This document shows, piece after piece, positions 42,006-50,995 of a stretch of 64,000 bases of DNA. A program made the translations under genes and the position numbers. This DNA is from Kamptonema formosum PCC 6407 (GTDB taxonomy: Bacteria; Cyanobacteriota; Cyanobacteriia; Cyanobacteriales; Microcoleaceae), in the NCBI RefSeq assembly GCF_000332155.1, contig NZ_KB235904.1, forward strand, positions 772,946-836,945, in the 5' to 3' direction. Numbering within the stretch: the first letter of the stretch is position 1; every line of letters begins with the position of its first letter. The notes under the pieces were generated by a model. The model was given only the letters and a program-made list of their open reading frames with translations, ran no database searches and had not been told where the DNA came from.

Positions 42006-43997
42006 ATGAATAATCAAAAATTGATTCCTGACAATGAAACCGAACGTCTGAAAGCGCTTCAACGTTATGAAATTTTAGATACACGCCCCGAAGGTACTTT
42101 TGACCGCGTTACCGCAATTGTAGCTCGACTGCTACAAGTACCCATTGCTGTTGTTAGTTTAGTAGACAACGATCGCATTTGGTTTAAGTCACGTCATGGC
42201 TTAGATATTCAGCAAATTGACCGTTCCCCAGGCTTGTGTGCATCGGCTATTCTTTCTCCTGATATCTACGTTGTTACAGACGCTACTAAAGATGCACGGG
42301 CAGCCACAAATTCCCTGGTAACTAGCGACTTTGGATTACGTTTTTATGTCGGAGCTCCGCTACAAACTCACGACGGCTATAGCTTGGGAACCTTATGCGC
42401 GATCGACAAACAACCACGTCCTATTTCTCCACAGGAAATGGGAATTTTGAACGATCTAGCCGGGATAGTCATGGATGAAATCGAGCTCCGTCTTGCAGCT
42501 AGAAAAGTTGATGAGTTAAATGCTGAACTAGCGGAAGCTAAAGAGAAAGCGGAAGTTGCCAACGAAGCAAAAAGTATCTTTCTTGCTAATATGAGCCACG
42601 AATTGCGATCGCCTCTCAATGCCATTTTGGGTTTTTCCCAAATTATGACTCGCAGCAAAACTTTACCATCTGAACACATAGAGAATGTCGGCATTATTAG
42701 CCGTAGCGGGGAGCATCTACTCTCCTTGATCAACAACGTTTTAGATTTATCAAAAATTGAAGCGGGACACACTACCCTCAACGAAAAAAACTTCGATCTT
42801 TATCGCCTGCTAGATGATTTAGAAGATATGTTTCATCTGAAAGCCGACGATCGACGTTTACAGTTAATTTTTGAGCGTAGTCCTGATGTTCCTCGCTACG
42901 TGCGAACTGATGAAGTCAAACTGCGCCAAATCTTAATTAACTTACTCAATAACGCCCTCAAGTTTACGCAAGTAGGAGGCGTTTCAGTTAGAGTAGTAAC
43001 CGATGGTGGATCGTTAGTCACAGGTACAGCAACCAAACAAATAACCGATGAATCAGAAAAAACTATGCTGCGGTTTGAAGTCGAAGACTCTGGCCCTGGC
43101 ATTGCCCCCGAAGAATTAGACTCGTTATTTGAAGTTTTTGTACAAACTCAAACAGGTAAAGAAGCACAGGAAGGTACGGGTTTAGGATTACCAATTAGCC
43201 GTAAATTTGTGCAGTTAATGGGAGGAGAGATCGCGGTCAGCAGTGAAGTTGGTAGCGGCACCAATTTCAAATTTAATATTCAAGTCAACGTCGTTGATGC
43301 GAGCGAAATTGAGAGTAAACAATTAGCACGACGAGCAATTGCTTTAGAGCCAAATCAACCCCAATATCGAATTCTAATTGTTGATGATAAACCCCTCAAT
43401 CGCCAACTGCTAATTCAACTCCTGAATCCCTTTGGTTTTGCCTTAAAAGAAGCGATGGATGGCAAAGAAGCGGTAGAAATTGCCGATAGTTGGGAACCTC
43501 ATTTAATCTGGATGGATATGAGGATGCCAGTGATGGATGGCTACGAGGCAACAAAACAGATCAAAGGTAGCACTAAAGGTCAAGCAACGGCAATTATTGC
43601 TCTGACTGCTAGTGTTTTAGAAGAAGAAAGGGCTGTGATTCTATCAGCAGGTTGCGATGATTTTATGCGGAAGCCATTCCGGGAGGCTGATATTTTTACT
43701 GCGATTGAGAAACACATTGGTGTGCGCTTTATTTATGAAGAAGCTACCGCTAAAAGTTTCGCTCATCAGTCTAATAGCCAAACTCAAGACGAACTCAAAT
43801 CATCTATTTTGGCATTGCCTAGCGAGTTATTAGCTAATTTGTTAGAAGCTGTAAAATTCTCCGACATGATGAAAGTCGATAGCTATATTGAGGAGATGCG
43901 CCCCCTAAATCCTGGGCTAGCTGAGGCGTTGGCAAGTTTAGCACATAATTTTGAGTATGACAAAATAGCCCTCTTAATTCAACGGGTGAAGCCATAA
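42006..43997 (+). CDS. GAF-domain hybrid histidine kinase with C-terminal receiver
   Basis: 663 aa, soluble. GAF domain about 20-165 (TFDRVTAIVARLLQVPIAVVSLVD...LCAIDKQPRPIS) of the type lacking a bilin cysteine. Short coiled coil, then HisKA with FLANMSHELRSPLNAILGFSQ (phospho-acceptor H198). HATPase has NLLNNALKFT, DSGPGI and GTGLGLPIS. The receiver at about 452-570 has ILIVDDKP and acceptor D504 in IWMDMRMPVMDG, and FMRKPF. The last 90 residues resemble the output tail common in such cyanobacterial kinases. It begins a four-gene plus-strand signalling cluster; the signal is unknown. Confidence 0.92.
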   Translation: MNNQKLIPDNETERLKALQRYEILDTRPEGTFDRVTAIVARLLQVPIAVVSLVDNDRIWFKSRHGLDIQQIDRSPGLCASAILSPDIYVVTDATKDARAATNSLVTSDFGLRFYVGAPLQTHDGYSLGTLCAIDKQPRPISPQEMGILNDLAGIVMDEIELRLAARKVDELNAELAEAKEKAEVANEAKSIFLANMSHELRSPLNAILGFSQIMTRSKTLPSEHIENVGIISRSGEHLLSLINNVLDLSKIEAGHTTLNEKNFDLYRLLDDLEDMFHLKADDRRLQLIFERSPDVPRYVRTDEVKLRQILINLLNNALKFTQVGGVSVRVVTDGGSLVTGTATKQITDESEKTMLRFEVEDSGPGIAPEELDSLFEVFVQTQTGKEAQEGTGLGLPISRKFVQLMGGEIAVSSEVGSGTNFKFNIQVNVVDASEIESKQLARRAIALEPNQPQYRILIVDDKPLNRQLLIQLLNPFGFALKEAMDGKEAVEIADSWEPHLIWMDMRMPVMDGYEATKQIKGSTKGQATAIIALTASVLEEERAVILSAGCDDFMRKPFREADIFTAIEKHIGVRFIYEEATAKSFAHQSNSQTQDELKSSILALPSELLANLLEAVKFSDMMKVDSYIEEMRPLNPGLAEALASLAHNFEYDKIALLIQRVKP

Positions 43998-44093
43998 CCG
44001 AATCAGCTATTGCCTCTTATTGTTATCGTTGCTAGTTTTTGACTGGGAACGCATACATAAATTTTCTGTCGCCATAAACTCTACTTAAATAAC

Positions 44094-45548
44094 ATGAATG
44101 ACCATTCGATGATGCCCGAAAAAGCTGATATTTTAGTTGTTGATGATATTCCAGAAAATTTGCGTCTTTTAGCGGGAATTTTAGCAGATCGAGGATACAG
44201 AATTAGACCTGCAAGAGATGGCTTTCAAGCTTTATCTATTGCCCAAAATATTCCTATCGATCTGATTTTACTGGATATCATGATGCCAGGTATAAGTGGT
44301 TATGAAGTCTGCCAAAAACTTAAAGCCGATGAAGTCACTCGCGACATTCCAGTTATTTTTATCAGTGCGATTAATGAAGTGCTAGATAAAGTCAAAGCTT
44401 TTGCTGTGGGTGGAGTAGATTACATTACTAAACCTTTTCAAGCCGAAGAAGTATTAGCGCGCGTTGAAACCCAATGTCAAATGCGTTTTCTGCAAAAGCA
44501 TCTTCAACAAAATAATGAGACTTTGCAACAGAAAAATGAGGAATTGACTGCGATTTTAAAACAACTACGAGCTACCCAAGAAGAACTAATTCAATCTGAA
44601 AAAATGGCAACATTAGGACAACTTGTTGCTAGCATCGCCCATGAAGTTAATACCCCACTAGGTGCAATTCGTTCTTCAGTGGGCAATATGTCTAAATATT
44701 TGGCTGAAACCTTCGCAGAATTGCCGACGATGATTCGCACCTTTTCTCCAGAAGAACTTGAAATTTTCTTTGCCTTAGTAGAACGCTCTATTCACAAAAT
44801 TTCAACGGTTTCTCTCAAAGAATCTCGGAAGCTAAAGCGAGAATTAATTAGACAAATGGAAGATGAAAAAATTAGCAATTCTGATGTAATCGCAGATACT
44901 TTAATAGATATGGAAATCTATCAAGATATTGTACCCTTCTTTCCTTTACTCAGACGTTCAGATAGCCGGAATCTTCTAGAAATTGCCTACAACCTTTCTG
45001 GGCTGCAAAGAAGTACCCAAATCATCTATACTGCTACGGAACGTGCAACAAAAGTTGTGTTTGCCTTAAAAACTTATGCTCATTACGACGAGACGGGTAA
45101 GCGTATCAAAGCTAGTGTAATTCAAGGCATTGATACTGTCTTAACACTGTATCAAAATTCTTTAAAACAAGGAGTAACTGTCATTCGTAACTATATAGAT
45201 TTACCGCATTTTTACTGTTATCCCGATGAATTGAATCAAGTTTGGACAAATATTGTCCATAATGCTATCCAAGCAATGGATAATCGCGGTACACTAACAA
45301 TTGATGTTACCCAAGTTGAAGAGCAAGCAAAAGTTAGTATTACGGATAGTGGTTCGGGAATTTTACCAGAAATTATTCCGCGCATCTTCGAGCCATTCTT
45401 TACCACCAAAGCACCTGGAGAAGGTAGCGGTTTAGGATTGGATATAGTTAAGAAAATTGTGGAAAAACATCAAGGAACAATTGAAGCTGAATCCGTTCCC
45501 GGAAAAACTACTTTCACAGTTTTTCTACCCATGAATCTCCCATCATAG
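44094..45548 (+). CDS. Receiver-histidine kinase fusion protein
   Basis: 484 aa. N-terminal receiver ILVVDDIPENLRLL with acceptor Asp in LILLDIMMPGISGYEV and Lys in ITKPFQ. A coiled coil spans about 130-170 (QQNNETLQQKNEELTAILKQL). The kinase core has LGQLVASIAHEVNTPLGAI with His, an unusually long helical insert (about 215-310) before NIVHNAIQAM, then DSGSGILPEI, FEPFFTTK and GEGSGLGLDIVKKI. It probably receives phosphate from the hybrid kinase upstream and relays it to the receiver proteins downstream (inferred from order: 96 nt after, 63 nt before). Confidence 0.92.
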   Translation: MNDHSMMPEKADILVVDDIPENLRLLAGILADRGYRIRPARDGFQALSIAQNIPIDLILLDIMMPGISGYEVCQKLKADEVTRDIPVIFISAINEVLDKVKAFAVGGVDYITKPFQAEEVLARVETQCQMRFLQKHLQQNNETLQQKNEELTAILKQLRATQEELIQSEKMATLGQLVASIAHEVNTPLGAIRSSVGNMSKYLAETFAELPTMIRTFSPEELEIFFALVERSIHKISTVSLKESRKLKRELIRQMEDEKISNSDVIADTLIDMEIYQDIVPFFPLLRRSDSRNLLEIAYNLSGLQRSTQIIYTATERATKVVFALKTYAHYDETGKRIKASVIQGIDTVLTLYQNSLKQGVTVIRNYIDLPHFYCYPDELNQVWTNIVHNAIQAMDNRGTLTIDVTQVEEQAKVSITDSGSGILPEIIPRIFEPFFTTKAPGEGSGLGLDIVKKIVEKHQGTIEAESVPGKTTFTVFLPMNLPS

Positions 45549-45611
45549 GCTGATTTTTCCTATGATTAATCTCAATTAAATATCAAACATCAACCATTAT
45601 CCATTACCACC

Positions 45612-46007
45612 ATGTCTAAACCATTCATTTTATGCGTAGATGACGAAAAAGTTGTGTTGCAAAGTCTCAAAGCACAACTCAGAAAAGCCTTTGGCGATGC
45701 TTATAGTTATGAAATTGCCGAGGATGCCAATGATGCTCTAGATTTAATTGATGAATTGCACGATGAAGATATTAGTATTCTTTTGATTATTTCTGATTGG
45801 CTAATGCCAGGAATGAAGGGTGATGAATTCCTAACTCGCGTCCATGAAAAGTTTCCCAAAATTGTAAAAATAATGCTCACAGGTCAAGCTGATGATAGTG
45901 CCATAGAACGCGCTCAGCAATCAGCCAATCTCTATCGCTGCTTATTTAAACCTTGGTCAGAATTAGAGTTGATAGAAGCCATTAAATCTGGTTTAGAAAA
46001 ACCATGA
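45612..46007 (+). CDS. Single-domain response regulator
   Basis: 131 aa, receiver only: FILCVDDEKVVLQSLKAQLRKAFGD, acceptor Asp in IIISDWLMPGMKGDEF (written LLIISDWLMPGMKGDE), Thr in IMLTGQAD, and Lys in LFKPW. The SDWLMPGMKG/LTGQA/KPW pattern is the RpfG-like receiver type. It is clearly paralogous to the receiver of the next protein, whose ATG overlaps its stop by ATGA (46004-46007), so the two are translationally coupled. Acts as phosphate shuttle or competitor (inference). Confidence 0.92.
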   Translation: MSKPFILCVDDEKVVLQSLKAQLRKAFGDAYSYEIAEDANDALDLIDELHDEDISILLIISDWLMPGMKGDEFLTRVHEKFPKIVKIMLTGQADDSAIERAQQSANLYRCLFKPWSELELIEAIKSGLEKP

Positions 46008-47350
46008 CTAAAAATGTAATTATCTGCGTTGATGATGAATTAACTATCCTTACAAGTCTAAAAGCAGAACTCAGAAAATCCTTGAGCAATGACTATATCA
46101 TTGAAATTGCTGAAGGGGGTGAAGATGCGTTAGAACTACTGAAGGAATTGATGGCAGAGAATTATGAAATTCCGCTGATTATTTCTGACTATGTGATGCC
46201 AGAGATGAAGGGAGATGAATTGTTAAGAAGAGTACACGATATTTCTCCCAAAACTCTGAAAGTGATGCTTACAGGTCAAGCAACAATTGAAGCAGTAGCT
46301 AATGCCGTTAAGTATGCAAAACTCTACCGTTATCTTGCTAAACCTTGGCAGAATGAAGACCTGATATTAACTGTAAGAGAGGCAATATATAGCTATCACC
46401 AAGATAGAAATATTGCTAAAAAAAATGCTCAATTTGTGCGAATGAACCAGGAGTTAAAACAGTTAACTCTTGAACAATCTAAGTTGATTGCTGAACTACA
46501 CAAGAAAGAGCGCATCTTGGAAGAACTAAATGAGTCTTTTTTACGCTTTGTTCCTCGTCAGTTTCTCCAGTTATTAGACAAATCTAGTATTATTGATATC
46601 CAATTAGGCGATCAAATTCAACAGGAGATTTCTGTGTTATTTTCGGATATTCGAGATTTCACCAGTTTATCTGAAAGAATGACTCCCCAGGATAATTTTA
46701 AATTTATCAATAGCTATTTATCGTGGATGGAACCTGTAATTTTGGAAAATAATGGATTTATTGATAAATATATTGGCGATGCGATTATGGCTTTATTCAA
46801 TGGTAACGTAGATCATGCAGTCAATGCAGGAATTGCGATGTTGCAAGCACTCGCGGAATATAATATCACTTATCACAATCCCGATCTTCCACCCATCAAG
46901 ATTGGGATTGGAATTAATACAGGAATATCAATGCTAGGAATAGTGGGAGGAAAATCTCGGATGGATGGAACTGTCATCGGAGATACGGTGAATGTAGCCG
47001 CCCGAATTGAAGAGTTAACGAAACACTATGGTGTACCATTACTGATTAGCGATTGCACCTATTTTGAATTACAAAAACCTGAAGCTTACTCTGTCCGCTT
47101 TATTGGTCAGGCTAAGGTCAAGGGTAAAGTGGAATTAGTTGGAGTCTATGAAGTTTTTGATGCGGACTCTCCCCCACTAAGAGATGCTAAATTTGCCACT
47201 AAAACCAAATTTGAACAAGCTCTGATTTTTTGTCACCAAAAGGAGTTTAAAGAAGCCGAAAAATTGTTGGAAGAGTGTCTGCAAAAAACTGGGCCAGATA
47301 CAGTGGCTCAAATCTATTTAGCTCGATGTCAACAAGCATTAGGAAAGTAA
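46004..47350 (+). CDS. Receiver-class III adenylate/guanylate cyclase
   Basis: 448 aa. Receiver about 1-125 (IICVDDELTILTSLKAELRKS, ISDYVMPEMKGDEL, MLTGQAT, LAKPW), coiled coil about 140-185, then a class III cyclase domain about 205-385. The latter has SVLFSDIRDFTSLSERM (metal Asp pair with KYIGDAIMALF), the Lys of FIDKYIGD and GDTVNVAARIEEL (transition-state Asn/Arg). Lys suggests ATP as substrate, hence cAMP, but this is not decisive. The C-terminus holds a TPR-like helix pair (FEQALIFCHQKEFKEAEKLLEECL). It is the likely output of the cluster: phosphorylation-gated cyclic nucleotide synthesis. Confidence 0.92.
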   Translation: MTKNVIICVDDELTILTSLKAELRKSLSNDYIIEIAEGGEDALELLKELMAENYEIPLIISDYVMPEMKGDELLRRVHDISPKTLKVMLTGQATIEAVANAVKYAKLYRYLAKPWQNEDLILTVREAIYSYHQDRNIAKKNAQFVRMNQELKQLTLEQSKLIAELHKKERILEELNESFLRFVPRQFLQLLDKSSIIDIQLGDQIQQEISVLFSDIRDFTSLSERMTPQDNFKFINSYLSWMEPVILENNGFIDKYIGDAIMALFNGNVDHAVNAGIAMLQALAEYNITYHNPDLPPIKIGIGINTGISMLGIVGGKSRMDGTVIGDTVNVAARIEELTKHYGVPLLISDCTYFELQKPEAYSVRFIGQAKVKGKVELVGVYEVFDADSPPLRDAKFATKTKFEQALIFCHQKEFKEAEKLLEECLQKTGPDTVAQIYLARCQQALGK

Positions 47351-47398
47351 AAATTTCCAGTTATGGCTAGTTTTAAATATTTTAAATTATCCTACCTT

Positions 47399-48283
47399 CT
47401 ACCGCAACAACTGATTAATCATCTGATTCGCTTGCGACTCATAACTCCCCCCAAACAAATTAAAGTGATTCAAAATGTGATAGAGATTATATAGAATCTT
47501 CCTCCTCTCATAACCTCCCTCTAAGGCCAAAACATCATTATATCCACGATAAAACGCCGCCGAGAAGCCGCCAAATAACTCTGTCATCGCGATATCAACT
47601 TCTCTATCTCCCCAATAGGATGCTGGATCGAAAATCACGGGTTCTCCTGTAGATATTACCCCTGCATTTCCTCCCCATAAATCGCCGTGAACTAGAGAAG
47701 GTTGCGGTTTATGGTCGGCTAATAAATCGGGGATCGCTGCTAATAAACGTTCCCCAAGGGGAAAATGACCGCCTCGACGTTTAGCCAATTTTAATTGATA
47801 ACCAATCCGATGTTCTGCCCAAAAATCAGCCCAATTTTCCGTCCAAGTATTAATCTGTGGCGTTGAACCAATTGTATTATTAATATCCCAACCAAAACCA
47901 GCCCTTGATAAAGTAGAATCAGAGGGATTGTATTGGTGCATCGCTGCTAATTTGCACCCCATCTTTTCCCAAGCTTGATTATCACCGCGCCCTCCTAAAT
48001 CCAGCCATTCTAACACAATATAAGCAGAATTTCCCTCTGTTCCGCAACAAATAGGTTGAGGAACTAGAATTGTCTGAGTATCCCACATTTGCTGCAATCC
48101 TAATATTTCTGCCTCAAACATTGCTATTTGTGATGCTTGATTTAATTTCACAAAATAACTGCGGGAACTGTCGCTGATTTGATACCCTTGATTAATACAT
48201 CCGCCACTAACTGAACGGCGGTTATCTATCTTAAACTTTTCTCCTGTTACTTCAGTAATGCGTGTAGCAATGTTATTCCACAT
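47399..48283 (-). CDS. Fructosamine kinase family protein
   Basis: 294 aa, cytoplasmic. Protein-kinase-like fold: SGGCINQGYQISDSSRSYFVKLN (nucleotide loop and Lys), LEWLDL hinge, catalytic VHGDLWGGNAGV and metal FDPASYWGDREVDIAMTELFGGF. Members phosphorylate ketoamines on glycated proteins so that they decompose (protein deglycation). Full length and intact motifs. Convergent with the cyclase gene with under 50 nt between. No partner gene is evident. Confidence 0.92.
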   Translation of the reverse strand: MWNNIATRITEVTGEKFKIDNRRSVSGGCINQGYQISDSSRSYFVKLNQASQIAMFEAEILGLQQMWDTQTILVPQPICCGTEGNSAYIVLEWLDLGGRGDNQAWEKMGCKLAAMHQYNPSDSTLSRAGFGWDINNTIGSTPQINTWTENWADFWAEHRIGYQLKLAKRRGGHFPLGERLLAAIPDLLADHKPQPSLVHGDLWGGNAGVISTGEPVIFDPASYWGDREVDIAMTELFGGFSAAFYRGYNDVLALEGGYERRKILYNLYHILNHFNLFGGSYESQANQMINQLLR

Positions 48284-48423
48284 AAAGTATCAAATTTATG
48301 GATGAGTTGCAATCAATGACTTCCTCGCGGGGTGGGGCGGGTTTTTTAGTCTTTGGGTATTCTTTAACAGCTATTGGCGAACCCGCCCCTAAAGGTTTGT
48401 GACAATGGTATTAAGAGATCTGG

Positions 48424-49515
48424 TTACAAACTATTCTTCAATTCCGTAATTAAAGCCTCTCCCATTTGCCGACAACCTACCAGTTTCATGCCTTCTGATT
48501 TAATATCGCCAGTGCGATAGCCTTGTTCTAAAACTTGCACTACGGCTTTTTCAATTTTATCGGCAGCAGTAGGCTGATTTAAGGCGTAACGAAGCATCAT
48601 TGCGGCACTTAAAACTTGTGCTAAAGGATTAGCTTTATCCTGTCCGGCGATATCTGGTGCAGAACCGTGAACGGGTTCAAATACGCCGGGGCTAGATGCA
48701 CCTAAACTGGCAGATGGTAACATTCCAATACTACCAGTTAACATGGCAGCAGCATCGGAGAGAATGTCTCCGAAAAGGTTGCTGGTGACGATAGTATCGA
48801 ACTGTTTTGGCCACCGAATTAACTGCATGGCAGCGTTATCAACGTAGAGGTGAGAAAGTTCGACTTCGGGATATTCTTTTGCTAGTTCGGTGATGCGATC
48901 GCGCCACAATTGCGATACATCTAAGACATTAGCTTTATCAACAGAACATAACTTTTTACCGCGTTTCATGGCAGTTTCAAATCCGACTCGCCCAATACGA
49001 TCTATTTCTGATTCTGTATAAGCCATCGTATTCACGCCGCGTTTCTCGCCAGTTTCCGTTTCAAAAATACCCTTGGGTTTACCAAAATAAATCCCGCCAG
49101 TAAGTTCGCGGATGACCATAATATCAACCCCTTCGACTACTTCTCGCTTCAAGCTAGAAGCATCAACTAATTGAGGTAAAATTGTGGCGGGACGCAAGTT
49201 AGCAAATAACCCTAAACCTGCTCTTAATCCTAACAATCCTGTTTCTGGGCGTTGGTGGCGAGGTAGATTATCCCACTTGTAACCGCCAATTGCTGCTAAT
49301 AATACCGCATCGCTATTGCGGCACATTTCCAAAGTTTCATCCGGTAGCGGGTTGCCCGTTGCGTCGATAGCAACGCCGCCCATTAATGCTTCTTGGAATT
49401 CAAAGCTAAGGTCTAATTGTTGGCCAACAAGTTTGAGGACATCTACCGCCACTGCCATAATTTCAGGGCCAATGCCGTCGCCTGGTAAAAGAGTAATGCG
49501 GTAGTTCTGAGTCAT
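48424..49515 (-). CDS. leuB: 3-Isopropylmalate dehydrogenase
   Basis: 363 aa from ATG 49515, chosen because [19 protein letters not shown] is the conserved N-terminus; the in-frame extension to 49569 has no homologous character. NAD-dependent oxidative decarboxylation of 3-isopropylmalate in leucine synthesis. Motifs: [71 protein letters not shown] and [21 protein letters not shown]. Related in fold to the icd product at 12389 but clearly distinct. Stands alone; other leu genes are outside the window. Confidence 0.96.
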   Translation of the reverse strand: MTQNYRITLLPGDGIGPEIMAVAVDVLKLVGQQLDLSFEFQEALMGGVAIDATGNPLPDETLEMCRNSDAVLLAAIGGYKWDNLPRHQRPETGLLGLRAGLGLFANLRPATILPQLVDASSLKREVVEGVDIMVIRELTGGIYFGKPKGIFETETGEKRGVNTMAYTESEIDRIGRVGFETAMKRGKKLCSVDKANVLDVSQLWRDRITELAKEYPEVELSHLYVDNAAMQLIRWPKQFDTIVTSNLFGDILSDAAAMLTGSIGMLPSASLGASSPGVFEPVHGSAPDIAGQDKANPLAQVLSAAMMLRYALNQPTAADKIEKAVVQVLEQGYRTGDIKSEGMKLVGCRQMGEALITELKNSL

Positions 49516-49968
49516 ATCAATTGGAGATTTTAGATTGAAGATTTGAGGTCGATAGAAATTTTTGTGCAAGGTGAGAAATTCTTGCCAGGTTATAATTGTA
49601 TCAGCATAGGTAAACTAACAGTTTGAATTTAAGGCTAGCGATCGCCTCTCCTCTCCATCCAACGCCAGCAGGTTTTATTGGTGTAGCCACAGATTCAATC
49701 CGTCCTGTTCTCGTTTCAATTTCCGTAATACCCTTGGCGATCGCTGAAGCTAAAGGCTAGGCTAGCTGCTGACTACCTTTTTCGCATTTACTACCTCAAA
49801 CATCAGGCTGCATAAGTCCCACTACCTCAGACATACCTTAGCTGTAGAGTGGGCAAAATTGGCAACTGTCTCTAGCGATATATAAGCTGAGAATGGTTTT
49901 GCCTACCATCCGTTTAACTAAAAATTTTCCTCCGAAAACTCAAGTTTCATCCCCGTCACCCCAGAAAC
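49516..49968. other. Spacer between leuB and the ABC exporter, possible gene remnant
   Basis: About 450 nt. On the minus strand 49601-49753 is open for roughly 50 codons and reads protein-like (AIAKGITEIETRTGR, then IESVATPIKPAGVGWRG) to a TGA at 49601, but has no start and is preceded by stops. It could be a gene remnant. The rest holds HIP1 sites and one TAAGTCC element end at about 49812; nothing else was seen. Confidence 0.3.
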
Positions 49969-50919
49969 ATGACAAAAGAACTCGCAATCGACACTCGCGG
50001 ACTTACCAAGCAATTCGATCGCCATATCGCCGTCAATGACATCGACTTGCAAATCGCGATCGGCGAAGTTTACGGACTCATCGGGCCCAACGGCGCAGGT
50101 AAAACTACCCTCCTGCGAATGTTAGCCACCGCCGAAGAACCAACGGCTGGCGAAATTTATATCAATGGCGATCGCCTCCTCTGTGATGAAAGCAACCCCA
50201 TTCTCAAACAACGTCTCGGCTATTTACCCGATGACTTTCCCCTTTACGACGACCTCACAGTTTGGGATTATTTAGACTACTTTGCCAGACTTTATAACCT
50301 CCGAAATCCTCGCAAAAGAGAACGACTTTATGCAGTTCTAGAACTCGTCCAACTAGCTAACAAACGTAACAGCATTATTTCCACCCTGTCGCGAGGCATG
50401 AAACAGCGTCTCAGCTTAGCTAGAACCATCATTCATGAGCCACTTTTACTACTCCTAGATGAACCAGTTTCCGGCTTAGACCCCATCGCTAGAATGCAAT
50501 TCCGCGAAATAATTAAAGCCTTACAAGAAGCTGGCATGACTATAATTATCTCCTCCCACGTCCTCAGCGACTTAGCAGAACTCTGCACCTCAGTCGGCAT
50601 CATGGAACTCGGATATTTAGTCGAAAGTGCTCCTTTAGAAGAACTTTACAAACGCCTTAGCCGCCAGCAAATTTTCCTCTCTACTTTGGGTAAACTAGAT
50701 GTGCTGACATCTGAACTGAAAAACCATCCTTGGGTTGAAAGTTGGGAAATAGTACCGGAAACTCAACAAGTCCGCGTACACTTTTCCGGCAATCGAGAAG
50801 ATGCTGCAAACTTGTTGCGATCGCTTGTCTCTGCCAATATTCCCCTAACAGAATTCAACTGCACCCAAGAAGACCTAGAAACCATTTTCCTTAAGATGGG
50901 ACACCAGCAAGCATCTTAA
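49969..50919 (+). CDS. ABC transporter ATP-binding protein
   Basis: 316 aa, cytoplasmic face. Walker A LIGPNGAGKTTLLRM, Q-loop LGYLPDDFPLYDDLTV, signature LSRGMKQRLSLARTI, Walker B LLLLLDEPVSGLD and H-loop ISSHVLSDL. The C-terminal 95 residues are the extension typical of CcmA/DrrA-like export ATPases. It precedes two paralogous permease genes on the same strand. Substrate is unknown; export of a lipid, peptide or small molecule is the usual role. Confidence 0.93.
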   Translation: MTKELAIDTRGLTKQFDRHIAVNDIDLQIAIGEVYGLIGPNGAGKTTLLRMLATAEEPTAGEIYINGDRLLCDESNPILKQRLGYLPDDFPLYDDLTVWDYLDYFARLYNLRNPRKRERLYAVLELVQLANKRNSIISTLSRGMKQRLSLARTIIHEPLLLLLDEPVSGLDPIARMQFREIIKALQEAGMTIIISSHVLSDLAELCTSVGIMELGYLVESAPLEELYKRLSRQQIFLSTLGKLDVLTSELKNHPWVESWEIVPETQQVRVHFSGNREDAANLLRSLVSANIPLTEFNCTQEDLETIFLKMGHQQAS

Positions 50920-50995
50920 TGAAGGAAGAAGGAAGAAGGAAGAAGGAAAAAATCAGGGTTATCATTTTCATCTTTTTAACTTGGAGAAAAATCTA

